DNA of 64,000 nucleotides, taken from Bacteroidales bacterium. GTDB lineage: Bacteria > Bacteroidota > Bacteroidia > Bacteroidales > P3. Positions within the stretch are counted from its first letter, which is position 1. Each line of letters starts with the position of its first letter. The notes beneath the pieces are model-generated. The model did no database searches and was not told the origin of the DNA. It saw only the letters and a program-made list of their open reading frames with translations. A program made the position numbers and the translations under genes. The stretch lies in contig JAFSQF010000113.1 of the NCBI GenBank assembly GCA_017446745.1, positions 1 to 64,000 of the forward strand. The letters run 5' to 3'. Positions 1-7,123 of this stretch are shown here, piece by piece.

Positions 1-147
1 ACGAATTACATGATTTTCAAGATATGCGACACCGAATATAAAACTATATTTTCGCGTCGGATTGCAAATCCGACGTAACCGAATTTACACGAATTATAGT
101 TGCATTTTTTACATCACTATCGATACACACATTATTTTTTTACCGTT
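1..147. repeat. Intergenic segment, copy A of a long-range direct repeat
   Basis: This AT-rich non-coding segment closely matches 2309-2447 in the same orientation. The shared sequence includes the runs around ATGATTTTCAAGATATGCGA and GAATTTACACGAATTATAG. Copy A carries a palindromic insert (54-76) where copy B has a short unrelated filler. The copies flank the flavoprotein gene and the tRNA gene. The repeat may begin before the window edge. Confidence 0.75.
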
Positions 148-171
148 ACTATAAGGATTTTTAATCCGTTA

Positions 172-292
172 TTTTGCGGATTAAAAATCCTTATAATAAT
201 TTGCGTCGGATTGCAAATCCGACGCAACCGAATTTTGCGGATTAAAAATCCTTATAATAATTTGCGTCGGATTGCAAATCCGACGCAACCGA
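172..292. repeat. Two tandem 61-bp units, each with two palindromes
   Basis: Units 172-232 and 233-292 are nearly identical. Each contains GCGTCGGATT and its inverted complement AATCCGACGC separated by GCA (203-225 and 264-286). A third copy of that palindrome is at 54-76. A second inverted pair, AAGGATTTTTAATCCG (153-168) and its complement (176-191), precedes the first unit. These look like REP/MITE-type elements rather than genes. The rest of 293-487 is AT-rich with no gene seen. Confidence 0.8.
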
Positions 293-487
293 TCTCTCAT
301 GTTTTTCTGAAACGGTGCAATAATTATTTTTTTTTACCGTTATGAAATATCGACGATGGGGTGCAGGTCATGACAGCCTAATGCGCGCTTTCGACGGTAA
401 AGGAATAATATAATGACTACATTATAATATACAAACAAAACACAATCAAGCGTTAAACAATTCAACATAATTACTTTACAATATAGT

Positions 488-1732
488 ATGGACATAATAA
501 TTGGAGCAGGCGTGACTGGCCTGTCGTATGCGTGGTTTACAGATAAGGACTATCTGGTGTTGGAGAAAACGGACGCGATAGGCGGCTATTGCAAGACGAC
601 GAAGCGCAACGGCTTCGTGTGGGACTATTCGGGGCATTTCTTCCATTTCCAGGACAAGGCCGTGGAGGAAAAGCTGTTGAAAGACATCCCTCCGGAGCGA
701 TTGGTGGAGCCCGTGAAAAACACCAAGATAAAGTATAAGGACAGATATGTGGAGTATCCCTTCCAGAAGAATATCCACCAGTTGCCGCAAGAAGAGATGA
801 TAGATTGTTTGTACGACCTGTTCAACAATAGCCAGACGGATTACAGCAACTTCAAAGAGATGCTTTACTGCAAGTTCGGTGCCAGTATTGCGGAGAAATT
901 TCTCATACCTTACAACACGAAGCTTTACGCCTGCGACTTGAACAAACTCGACAAGGATGCCATGGGGCGTTTCTTCCCCTACGCTGAGAAAGAGGAGATT
1001 ATAAGGAATTTCAGGGCCGAGGACAACAAATCCTACAATGCCTCGTTCATGTACCCCAAGGACGGGGCCTTTGAATATGTGAAAAGCATTGTCTCTAACC
1101 TGCGGAGCGAGAAGATAGAAACCAATCAGGAGGTGGTTGCCATCGACATGAAGAACAAGACGGTAAGGACACGCGATGGGCGCCTCTTGGCCTACGACCG
1201 TCTGATATCCACGTTGCCATTCCCCAAGCTGTTGGAACTGTGCGGAGTGGAGTACGACCGCTCGGTCTATTCCTGGAATCAGGTGCTGGTCTTCAATATC
1301 GGTTTCGACAAGAAAGGGCCTGTCGACAAATTCCATTGGATTTATTTTCCTGAGAATAAATATATTTTCTATAGGGTGGGGTTTTACGACAATATTTTGT
1401 CGCAGGACAGGACCTCGGTTTATGTTGAAATCGGTTTCGACAACAAGACGGTGATAGACCCCCGAGAGTATTTCAATCGTGCCTTGTTGGACTTGCTTGC
1501 TGCCGGCGTGATCCATAAACACATGATGTATGTCGATTATGAGGCCATCGTCATGGACCCCGCCTACGTGCATATCACGAAAGAATCCATCGAAGACGTC
1601 AAGTCCAAGAAGGCGATGCTTGCGACTAACGACGTGTACTCGATCGGACGCTATGGCAGTTGGACCTATTGCTCGATTGAGGACAATATCAAAGAGGCGA
1701 TGCAATTGGCGGACTGCTTAAATAAAAAATGA
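488..1732 (+). CDS. FAD-dependent amine-oxidase-fold protein (UDP-galactopyranose mutase / protoporphyrinogen oxidase-like)
   Basis: 414 aa. The N-terminus begins directly with a dinucleotide-binding beta-alpha-beta motif, IIGAGVTGLSYAW (residues 4-16), followed by the acidic strand end and IGGYCKT that are typical of the flavin amine oxidase superfamily. Glycan-cluster relatives include UDP-galactopyranose mutase and uncharacterised NAD(P)-binding Rossmann proteins. No signal peptide is seen, so it is probably cytosolic. The start is the ATG at 488; Rossmann motifs normally start this close to the N-terminus. It stands alone between repeat-rich gaps, with the tRNA-Ile gene 200 bp downstream. 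The substrate cannot be deduced; a role in surface glycan or sugar-nucleotide chemistry is inference. Confidence 0.75.
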   Translation: MDIIIGAGVTGLSYAWFTDKDYLVLEKTDAIGGYCKTTKRNGFVWDYSGHFFHFQDKAVEEKLLKDIPPERLVEPVKNTKIKYKDRYVEYPFQKNIHQLPQEEMIDCLYDLFNNSQTDYSNFKEMLYCKFGASIAEKFLIPYNTKLYACDLNKLDKDAMGRFFPYAEKEEIIRNFRAEDNKSYNASFMYPKDGAFEYVKSIVSNLRSEKIETNQEVVAIDMKNKTVRTRDGRLLAYDRLISTLPFPKLLELCGVEYDRSVYSWNQVLVFNIGFDKKGPVDKFHWIYFPENKYIFYRVGFYDNILSQDRTSVYVEIGFDNKTVIDPREYFNRALLDLLAAGVIHKHMMYVDYEAIVMDPAYVHITKESIEDVKSKKAMLATNDVYSIGRYGSWTYCSIEDNIKEAMQLADCLNKK

Positions 1733-1857
1733 GCGATTTACGGTTGAAAGCGTCTCACTTGCACTCAAAAAAACAGCGGAGAAGGAAGAGAGGAAGAAAA
1801 AAATATACCGATATCTTGCTGAGAGACAGAGATGTGGCTGTTGGCGCCGAATTTTTT

Positions 1858-1889
1858 TTTGTACAGTTCCGGAAAAGTTAGTACTTTTG
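1858..1889 (+). promoter_or_regulatory. Bacteroides-type promoter for tRNA-Ile
   Basis: TTTG at 1858-1861 lies 20 bp upstream of TACTTTTG at 1882-1889. This fits the Bacteroidetes -33/-7 consensus (TTTG, about 20 bp, TAnnTTTG). The tRNA begins 51 bp downstream. Confidence 0.75.
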
Positions 1890-1939
1890 CAAACTGAAAT
1901 CGTGAATGAAATGGCCGCAAAAAGCGTTTCTGCGATGCT

Positions 1940-2013
1940 GGTCCCTTAGCTCAGTTGGTTAGAGCAGCTGACTCATAATCAGCGGGTCCTTGGTTCGAAC
2001 CCAAGAGGGACCA
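1940..2013 (+). tRNA. tRNA-Ile (anticodon CAU, probably lysidine-modified)
   Basis: A complete 74-nt cloverleaf. The acceptor arms GGTCCCT and AGGGACC pair perfectly with discriminator A. The D-arm contains AGCTCAGTTGGTTAGAGC, the anticodon stem is GCTGA/TCAGC with loop CTCATAA (CAT anticodon), and the T-arm contains GGTTCGAACC. CCA is not encoded. The body resembles the minor tRNA-Ile2 family (CTTAGCTCAG, GACTCATAATC), in which C34 is changed to lysidine. A second CAU tRNA at 34238 looks like elongator Met, which supports the Ile call. Met remains possible. Confidence 0.8.
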
Positions 2014-2023
2014 CAGGGTGAAT

Positions 2024-2047
2024 GAGGCTCGTGAGGCCTCTTTTTTT
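2024..2047 (+). terminator. Rho-independent terminator after tRNA-Ile
   Basis: Stem GAGGC/GCCTC (2024-2028 with 2036-2040), loop TCGTGAG, followed by a run of seven T. Confidence 0.8.
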
Positions 2048-2308
2048 GTATCCACGTTCTCTCTTTTTAGTTTCTATCGCTCTATGCTAACCAAGCGTTC
2101 ATAATTAAACAACATTTTAAACTGTTGTTTAATTTGTTGATTTGTAGACAACGATTAAGTAAACAGTCATAATTAGCGCTCATATTCTTTTAACAGCAAT
2201 TAACAGCAATTAAGCAATAAGTAAAAAATAAGTTGATACAATCTGGTAGGCGCAAAAAAGGTAAAACGATTGTTTTTTTGGGGGTCTACGAATTAGCACG
2301 AATTAGCA

Positions 2309-2447
2309 CGAATTACATGATTTTCAAGATATGCGACACTGAATATAAAACTATATTTTTGCAAGCGAAATGAATTTACACGAATTATAGTTGCATTTTT
2401 TTACATCATTATCGTTACACCTTATTTTTTTACCGTCACTAAACAGC
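2309..2447. repeat. Intergenic segment, copy B of the long-range direct repeat
   Basis: Matches 1-147. The palindrome seen at 54-76 in copy A is absent; a 12-base filler (TGCAAGCGAAAT) takes its place between CTATATTTT and GAATTTACACG. The gap 2048-2574 is otherwise AT-rich and non-coding, with a short ACGAATTAGC tandem at about 2286-2312. Confidence 0.75.
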
Positions 2448-2465
2448 AATTATCCAGATATTTTT

Positions 2466-2535
2466 TATAGAACGTGAATGACCATGAATGCCCGTGAATT
2501 ATCGTAAATGTCAAATAAATTTGACTAATTACTTA
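2466..2535 (+). promoter_or_regulatory. Dispersed upstream element shared with the Y-family polymerase gene
   Basis: The segment from TATAGAACGTGAATG (2466-2480) through the perfect hairpin GTCAAAT-AA-ATTTGAC (2510-2525) to ACTTA recurs in inverse orientation at 41884-41953. Both copies lie just upstream of a start codon (GH97 at 2575, polymerase at 41881) in the same orientation relative to the gene. This suggests a mobile promoter or 5' UTR module; its function is unknown. Confidence 0.5.
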
Positions 2536-2574
2536 TAAATAAACAGTTCAACAATTAAACATAGTCATTGTATC

Positions 2575-4974
2575 ATGAAACCCTTTCTTATGCTGTTGAC
2601 CTCCTTTCTGGTGGTCGTTTCCTTGCGTGCTGCCGACACCCTCACGTTGCGCAGTCCCGACGGGGTCCTCGAGGCCCGTTTCTGGCTCGCCGATGGCGGG
2701 CGTCCCACCTATAGCCTGAGCCGCAACGGCAAGGCTGTGGTTCAGCCATCGCCCATGGGCTTCACCCTCGAGTGGCGCAAGAACGACTTGGCAAGCCAAT
2801 TCAGAATTCTGGCATCCGAGCGGTGCAGCCACGACGAGGTGTGGCAGCCGGTTTGGGGCGAGGAAGCCCATATCCGCAGCCGCTACAACGAGCTTTGCGT
2901 CACGCTGATGCAAGATCATTATCTCGACCACGAAGGCCATCAGGTCGACAAGCCCACCCTTATGCTTATCCGCTTCCGCCTCTTCGACGATGGCCTTGGC
3001 TTCCGCTACGAGTTCCCCATGAAAGTGGCTGTCGGGCAACGCGGTGTGGAGAGCACAATCAACAACTCGCTTGTAACTTTTTGGCTTACCGACGAGCTTA
3101 CCGAGTTCCGTATGGCCGGCGACCATACGGCGTGGTGGATTCCCGGCGACTACGACACGCAGGAGTTCAACTACACCAAGTCGCGCCTCTCCGAGGTCCG
3201 CTCCCTCTACTGGCAGTCGCAGCAGGGCGGCGGATGGCCCTGGAAGAGTTTCTCCGAAACCGGTCTTCAGACAGCCCTTCAGATGAAGAGCGACGACGGC
3301 CTGTATATCAATATTCATGAGGCCGCCGTCCTCGACTTTCCGACGATGAATCTGGATTGCATCGACACCTTTACCTTAAAGGTCCATCTCACGCCCGATG
3401 CCACCGGCTATGTGGGACGGCTCACGGCCCCCTGCTATTCGCCGTGGCGTACTGTGCAGGTGTGCGAGAAAGCCACCGACGTGCTGCGCTCGCGCCTCAT
3501 CCTCAACCTCAACGAACCCTGTGCCCTCGCCGACGTCTCGTGGATTCATCCGGTGAAATACATGGGCGTATGGTGGGAGATGATCAGCGACCACAGTACC
3601 TGGGGCTACACCAACGACTTTCCCTCGGTGCGCCTCCCCGGCGACCCCTCTCTGCCCCCTTCGCTCCACGACGCCATCACCGACTACACCAAGGCCAAGC
3701 CCCATGGCCGCCACGGTGCCAACAATGCCAACGTCCGTCGCTACATCGATTTCGCCGCCCAGCATGGTTTCGACGCCCTCCTCATCGAAGGGTGGAATAT
3801 CGGCTGGGAGGACTGGTACGGCAAGGATAAGGACTATGTGTTCGACTTCCTTACGCCGTATCCCGACTTCGACCTTCCGGCTCTCAACCACTATGCCCAC
3901 CAAAAGGGCATACGCCTCATCATGCACCACGAGAGCTCGTCGTCGGTCACCAACTACGAGCGTTTCATGGAACGAGCCTATAACCTTATGAACCAGTATG
4001 GTTACGATGCCGTGAAGAGTGGCTACGTGGGCCACATCGTGCCACATGGCGAGCACCACTACAGTCAGCCCATCATCAACCATTACCACCGTGCCATTGT
4101 CGAGGCTGCCAAGCACCACATCATGGTCAACGCCCACGAGGCTGTGCGCCCCACAGGCCTTTGCCGCACTTGGCCCAACATGATTGGCAACGAGAGCGCT
4201 ATGGGCACCGAGTTCCGAGGCCGCATCAAGCCGGGCCACACCACCATACTCCCCTTCACACGCCTGCAGGGCGGCCCCATGGACTACACCCCCGGCATTT
4301 TCGAGACCGACATGGAGAAAAACGCCCCCTGGAATCGCGACCTGATGCGCCACACCATCTGCAACCAGCTGGGCCTCTACGTCACCTTCTATTCTCCGTT
4401 GCAGATGGCCGCCGACTTCCCCGAGCATTATGAGCCTCACATGGATGCCTTCCAGTTCATCAAGGATGTGGCCGTAGACTGGGACACCAGCATCTATCTC
4501 ATGGCCGAGCCGGGCGACCTCATCGTCACGGCGCGCCATCCCAAAACCGCCACCCTGAACCGTGCCGCCGATGGGGTAGGGGAGCTCGCCGACGGCAAGA
4601 AAGGTGTAGTGAGCAATGCCGCACGCTTTGTTTACGCCATTCCCGACAGTGTCCACAATCCCGACCTCAATAATTTCCAACCCCGCGATGTATGGTATGT
4701 GGGTGGCGTCACCGACGAGAACGCCCGCGAGGTGGAGCTCACGCTCGACTTCCTGCAGCCAGGCAAGAAATACGAGGCCACCATTTATGCCGATGCTGCT
4801 GATGCCAGCGGCATGGTGTCGGATGTCGCCATAGGATGGGATGCCGCCCGCAAGGAAGGCTACAATCCCAAAGCCTACAATATCACCAAGAAGCAAGTGA
4901 GTGCGAAGACCAAGCTCAAGCTTCGTATGGCCCCCTGCGGCGGCTTCGCCATTTCAATCCGCGAAAAGAGATGA
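2575..4974 (+). CDS. GH97 alpha-glucosidase, SusB-like inverting type
   Basis: 799 aa with a signal peptide (hydrophobic residues 3-19, cleavage near RAADT), so periplasmic or surface-exposed. The order is the GH97 N-terminal beta-sandwich, the (beta/alpha)8 catalytic domain (about 300-630) and the C-terminal domain. The three glutamates of the inverting SusB subfamily are recognisable: E453 in HHESSSS, E522 in MVNAHEAVRPTG and E546 in GNESAMGTEF. Their spacings of 69 and 24 match E439/E508/E532 of SusB as I recall it. The retaining-type nucleophile Asp motif is absent. It releases glucose from alpha-glucans. No SusCD, SusR or other sugar-utilisation genes are adjacent, so it is an orphan here. 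The start follows an AT-rich leader with a dispersed regulatory-like element. Confidence 0.95.
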   Translation: MKPFLMLLTSFLVVVSLRAADTLTLRSPDGVLEARFWLADGGRPTYSLSRNGKAVVQPSPMGFTLEWRKNDLASQFRILASERCSHDEVWQPVWGEEAHIRSRYNELCVTLMQDHYLDHEGHQVDKPTLMLIRFRLFDDGLGFRYEFPMKVAVGQRGVESTINNSLVTFWLTDELTEFRMAGDHTAWWIPGDYDTQEFNYTKSRLSEVRSLYWQSQQGGGWPWKSFSETGLQTALQMKSDDGLYINIHEAAVLDFPTMNLDCIDTFTLKVHLTPDATGYVGRLTAPCYSPWRTVQVCEKATDVLRSRLILNLNEPCALADVSWIHPVKYMGVWWEMISDHSTWGYTNDFPSVRLPGDPSLPPSLHDAITDYTKAKPHGRHGANNANVRRYIDFAAQHGFDALLIEGWNIGWEDWYGKDKDYVFDFLTPYPDFDLPALNHYAHQKGIRLIMHHESSSSVTNYERFMERAYNLMNQYGYDAVKSGYVGHIVPHGEHHYSQPIINHYHRAIVEAAKHHIMVNAHEAVRPTGLCRTWPNMIGNESAMGTEFRGRIKPGHTTILPFTRLQGGPMDYTPGIFETDMEKNAPWNRDLMRHTICNQLGLYVTFYSPLQMAADFPEHYEPHMDAFQFIKDVAVDWDTSIYLMAEPGDLIVTARHPKTATLNRAADGVGELADGKKGVVSNAARFVYAIPDSVHNPDLNNFQPRDVWYVGGVTDENAREVELTLDFLQPGKKYEATIYADAADASGMVSDVAIGWDAARKEGYNPKAYNITKKQVSAKTKLKLRMAPCGGFAISIREKR

Positions 4975-5006
4975 GTGTTCTCACCTCACAATTCACAATT
5001 ATTTTG

Positions 5007-5014
5007 TATATTTG
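5007..5014 (+). promoter_or_regulatory. -7 box TATATTTG upstream of the SUMF1-domain gene
   Basis: Matches TAnnTTTG and lies 38 bp before the start at 5053. No clear -33 TTTG is visible. Confidence 0.45.
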
Positions 5015-5052
5015 CACGATTATTGTATATAATACATCGTTAAGTTAAGTAT

Positions 5053-6129
5053 ATGAAACATATATTGTTATTCTCATTTTTTGCTCTTTCGTGTGCCGTC
5101 ACGATAGCGCAAAACGTCACTAATGTAGCCTTCCAACGCGTCGATAAAGAGGTCACTTTAACCTACGACCTCAGCAAAGATGCTAACATCAGGGTGTGCG
5201 TATCTATCGACGGTGGCCGCTTCTATGGCGACTACATACAGAACATGGCCGGCGACATCGGCAAGAATATCAAAGCCGGCAAGGGCAAGAAAATCATCGT
5301 CTACGACCTCCCCGACCTCCGTATGATACCCTACGAGCCCGATTCCACGGGCTACAACGCCGCAGATACGGTGATACGCTTCTCGGTGGAAGTCGACGAC
5401 GGCTCGGTCGACATCAAGGTTGGCGACATGAAATTCAGGATGATGCCCGTCCCCGGCGGCACCTTTACTATGGGGTGCACGCGTCCCAGCGGTGCCAAGC
5501 ATAACTACGATGCCGAGTTCCCCACCCACAAAGTTAGCGTCGACACCTTCTATATGGGCAAATTTGAAGTGACCCAGCGCCTTTACATGACCGTCATGGG
5601 CGAGAATCCCAGCCGCTGGACCTACAACGACAGCCTCCCTGTCGAGCAGGTGTCGTGGAACGATGCGCAGATGTTCATTGCGCGCCTTTCGCAGATGACG
5701 GGCTACCGCTTCCGGCTTCCCACCGAGGCCGAGTGGGAGTTCGCTGCCCGTGGCGGCAACCTCTCCAAGAATCATGTCTTCCCCGGTCAGGACGGCGACC
5801 CCGGGTCTGTGGCATGGTATGGCATGAATTCCGGCAACATTACCCATCCCGTGGGGCGCAAGAAACCCAACGAGTTGGGTCTTCACGACATGGCCGGCAA
5901 CGTATGGGAGTGGTGCTCCGACTGGTATGGCGACTACAGCGCCGAGGAGCAGACCAACCCCCGCGGCCCCAAGCACGGCGAGAGCCGCATTCTGCGTGGC
6001 GGCAGCCTCAACAGCCCCTCGTGGGGCTGCACCGTCAGCGACCGCTCTTGGTACCAGCCCGACTATGGCTATGGTTTCCACGGCTTCCGCCTGGTGCTCG
6101 ACTCGGTCGAGGAACCCGAGGAGGAATAA
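5053..6129 (+). CDS. Secreted SUMF1/formylglycine-generating-enzyme-like domain protein
   Basis: 358 aa with a signal peptide (MKHILLFSFFALSCAVTIAQ). Residues 20-125 are a beta-rich module common in Bacteroidales. Residues about 130-352 are a SUMF1/FGE fold: PVPGGTFTMGC, KFEVTQRLYMTVMG, RLPTEAEWEFAARGG, GLHDMAGNVWEWCSDWY, RILRGGSLNSPSWGC and the FHGFRLV end. True FGEs carry two active-site cysteines after RGGS. Here only the later Cys is visible and the earlier position is not Cys, so sulfatase activation is unlikely. A structural or surface role like GldK/PorK-type relatives is more plausible. A gap of about 50 bp separates it from hpt. Confidence 0.85.
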   Translation: MKHILLFSFFALSCAVTIAQNVTNVAFQRVDKEVTLTYDLSKDANIRVCVSIDGGRFYGDYIQNMAGDIGKNIKAGKGKKIIVYDLPDLRMIPYEPDSTGYNAADTVIRFSVEVDDGSVDIKVGDMKFRMMPVPGGTFTMGCTRPSGAKHNYDAEFPTHKVSVDTFYMGKFEVTQRLYMTVMGENPSRWTYNDSLPVEQVSWNDAQMFIARLSQMTGYRFRLPTEAEWEFAARGGNLSKNHVFPGQDGDPGSVAWYGMNSGNITHPVGRKKPNELGLHDMAGNVWEWCSDWYGDYSAEEQTNPRGPKHGESRILRGGSLNSPSWGCTVSDRSWYQPDYGYGFHGFRLVLDSVEEPEEE

Positions 6130-6177
6130 CAATCTGTACGACAAGCCCGACCAATTAAACGCCTAAATAAAAAAACT

Positions 6178-6708
6178 ATGATTACCGTTCACGACAAGAA
6201 TTTCAAGCTCTATATGCCCGAGGCCGAAATCAAGGCTGTTGTCGACGAAGTGGCTCAGCGTATCTCGCACGACCTCAAGGACAAGAATCCCCTTTTCTGT
6301 CCCACCCTGACGGGGGCATTCATGTTTATGACCGACCTGGCGCGTGCCCTCGACTTCGATGCCGAGACCTACTTCGTAAAGTATAGCTCCTACAGCGGTA
6401 TGAGCAGCACTGGCCATGTCCGTGCCGACCTGCCTTTCCCGGCCAAATGCAAGGGCCGCCACGTAGTCATTGTTGAGGATATTGTCGACACCGGCATCAC
6501 CATGGAAGCCATGCTCGCCGAGTTGCAAAAACTGGAGCCCGCCGGCATCTACATCGCCTCGTTCTTCTTCAAACCCGGCAGTTTCACGAAAAACTTTAAA
6601 ATAGATTATATAGGCCGTTCTATACCAAATGATTTCATTCTTGGCTACGGCCTCGACTACGACAATTTCGGACGCTTCTACAAGGATGTCTATGTCGTTG
6701 AAAATTAA
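6178..6708 (+). CDS. hpt: Hypoxanthine phosphoribosyltransferase
   Basis: 176 aa, normal family length. It converts hypoxanthine or guanine plus PRPP to IMP or GMP (purine salvage, cytosol). The PRPP-binding signature VVIVEDIVDTGITMEAM is present around residues 97-113, preceded by the flexible-loop region YSSYSGMSSTGHV. The C-terminal DFILGYGLDYDNFGR matches the purine-binding end of the family. The start is ATG 6178 after an A-rich stretch. The lipoprotein gene follows 13 bp downstream. Confidence 0.93.
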   Translation: MITVHDKNFKLYMPEAEIKAVVDEVAQRISHDLKDKNPLFCPTLTGAFMFMTDLARALDFDAETYFVKYSSYSGMSSTGHVRADLPFPAKCKGRHVVIVEDIVDTGITMEAMLAELQKLEPAGIYIASFFFKPGSFTKNFKIDYIGRSIPNDFILGYGLDYDNFGRFYKDVYVVEN

Positions 6709-6721
6709 GTGTTGTGTTCAG

Positions 6722-7108
6722 ATGAAAAAACTATTTCTTTTCTCTGCTCTTTCCTCGCTGTTGTTCCTTGCGACGTCGTGTGGCATTGGTGAGAAAGAGC
6801 CGGCGTTCGATGGCAATCTCATCATCGGCAAATGGGTAGGCACCTTCGATGGCATGGACGACTATTGGCGTTACGATGCCGACGGCACCGGAGTCAACTG
6901 GGTTCCGCAACAGGACGTTACCGAGGAGGAAGGACAACGCTTCGAGTGGGAGTTCGACGAAGAGGAGAGCCGCCTTACCCAGGTGCACATCATGGATATG
7001 GGCGGACGGGTCCCGAAGGTCTACACCATGACCACCCTCAACGACAACTTGATGGTCTACAAAGATCAGTACGGCAATTCGCACTCCTTCCGCCGCGTCA
7101 ATAAATAA
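6722..7108 (+). CDS. Small lipocalin-like lipoprotein
   Basis: 128 aa from ATG 6722 (MKKLFLFSALSSLL). An upstream in-frame ATG lies inside hpt and is rejected. A lipoprotein signal ends at LFLATSC-G, so it should be lipidated and envelope-located. The mature part starts with NLIIGKWVG and has alternating beta strands (WRYDADGTG, FEWEFDEE, VYTMTTLNDN), like small lipocalin-type Bacteroidales lipoproteins. Its ligand is unknown. It lies 15 bp upstream of the AsmA-like gene and is probably co-transcribed with it and hpt. Confidence 0.75.
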   Translation: MKKLFLFSALSSLLFLATSCGIGEKEPAFDGNLIIGKWVGTFDGMDDYWRYDADGTGVNWVPQQDVTEEEGQRFEWEFDEEESRLTQVHIMDMGGRVPKVYTMTTLNDNLMVYKDQYGNSHSFRRVNK

Positions 7109-7123
7109 GAAGTAAGTAGCAAG

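Noticed and set aside
476..1705. Long minus-strand frame opposite the flavoprotein gene
   Set aside because: It is the antisense shadow of a clear Rossmann-motif protein, and its translation shows no family features.
3376..4896. 506-codon minus-strand frame inside GH97
   Set aside because: A high-GC third-position shadow; the plus-strand GH97 has all catalytic residues.
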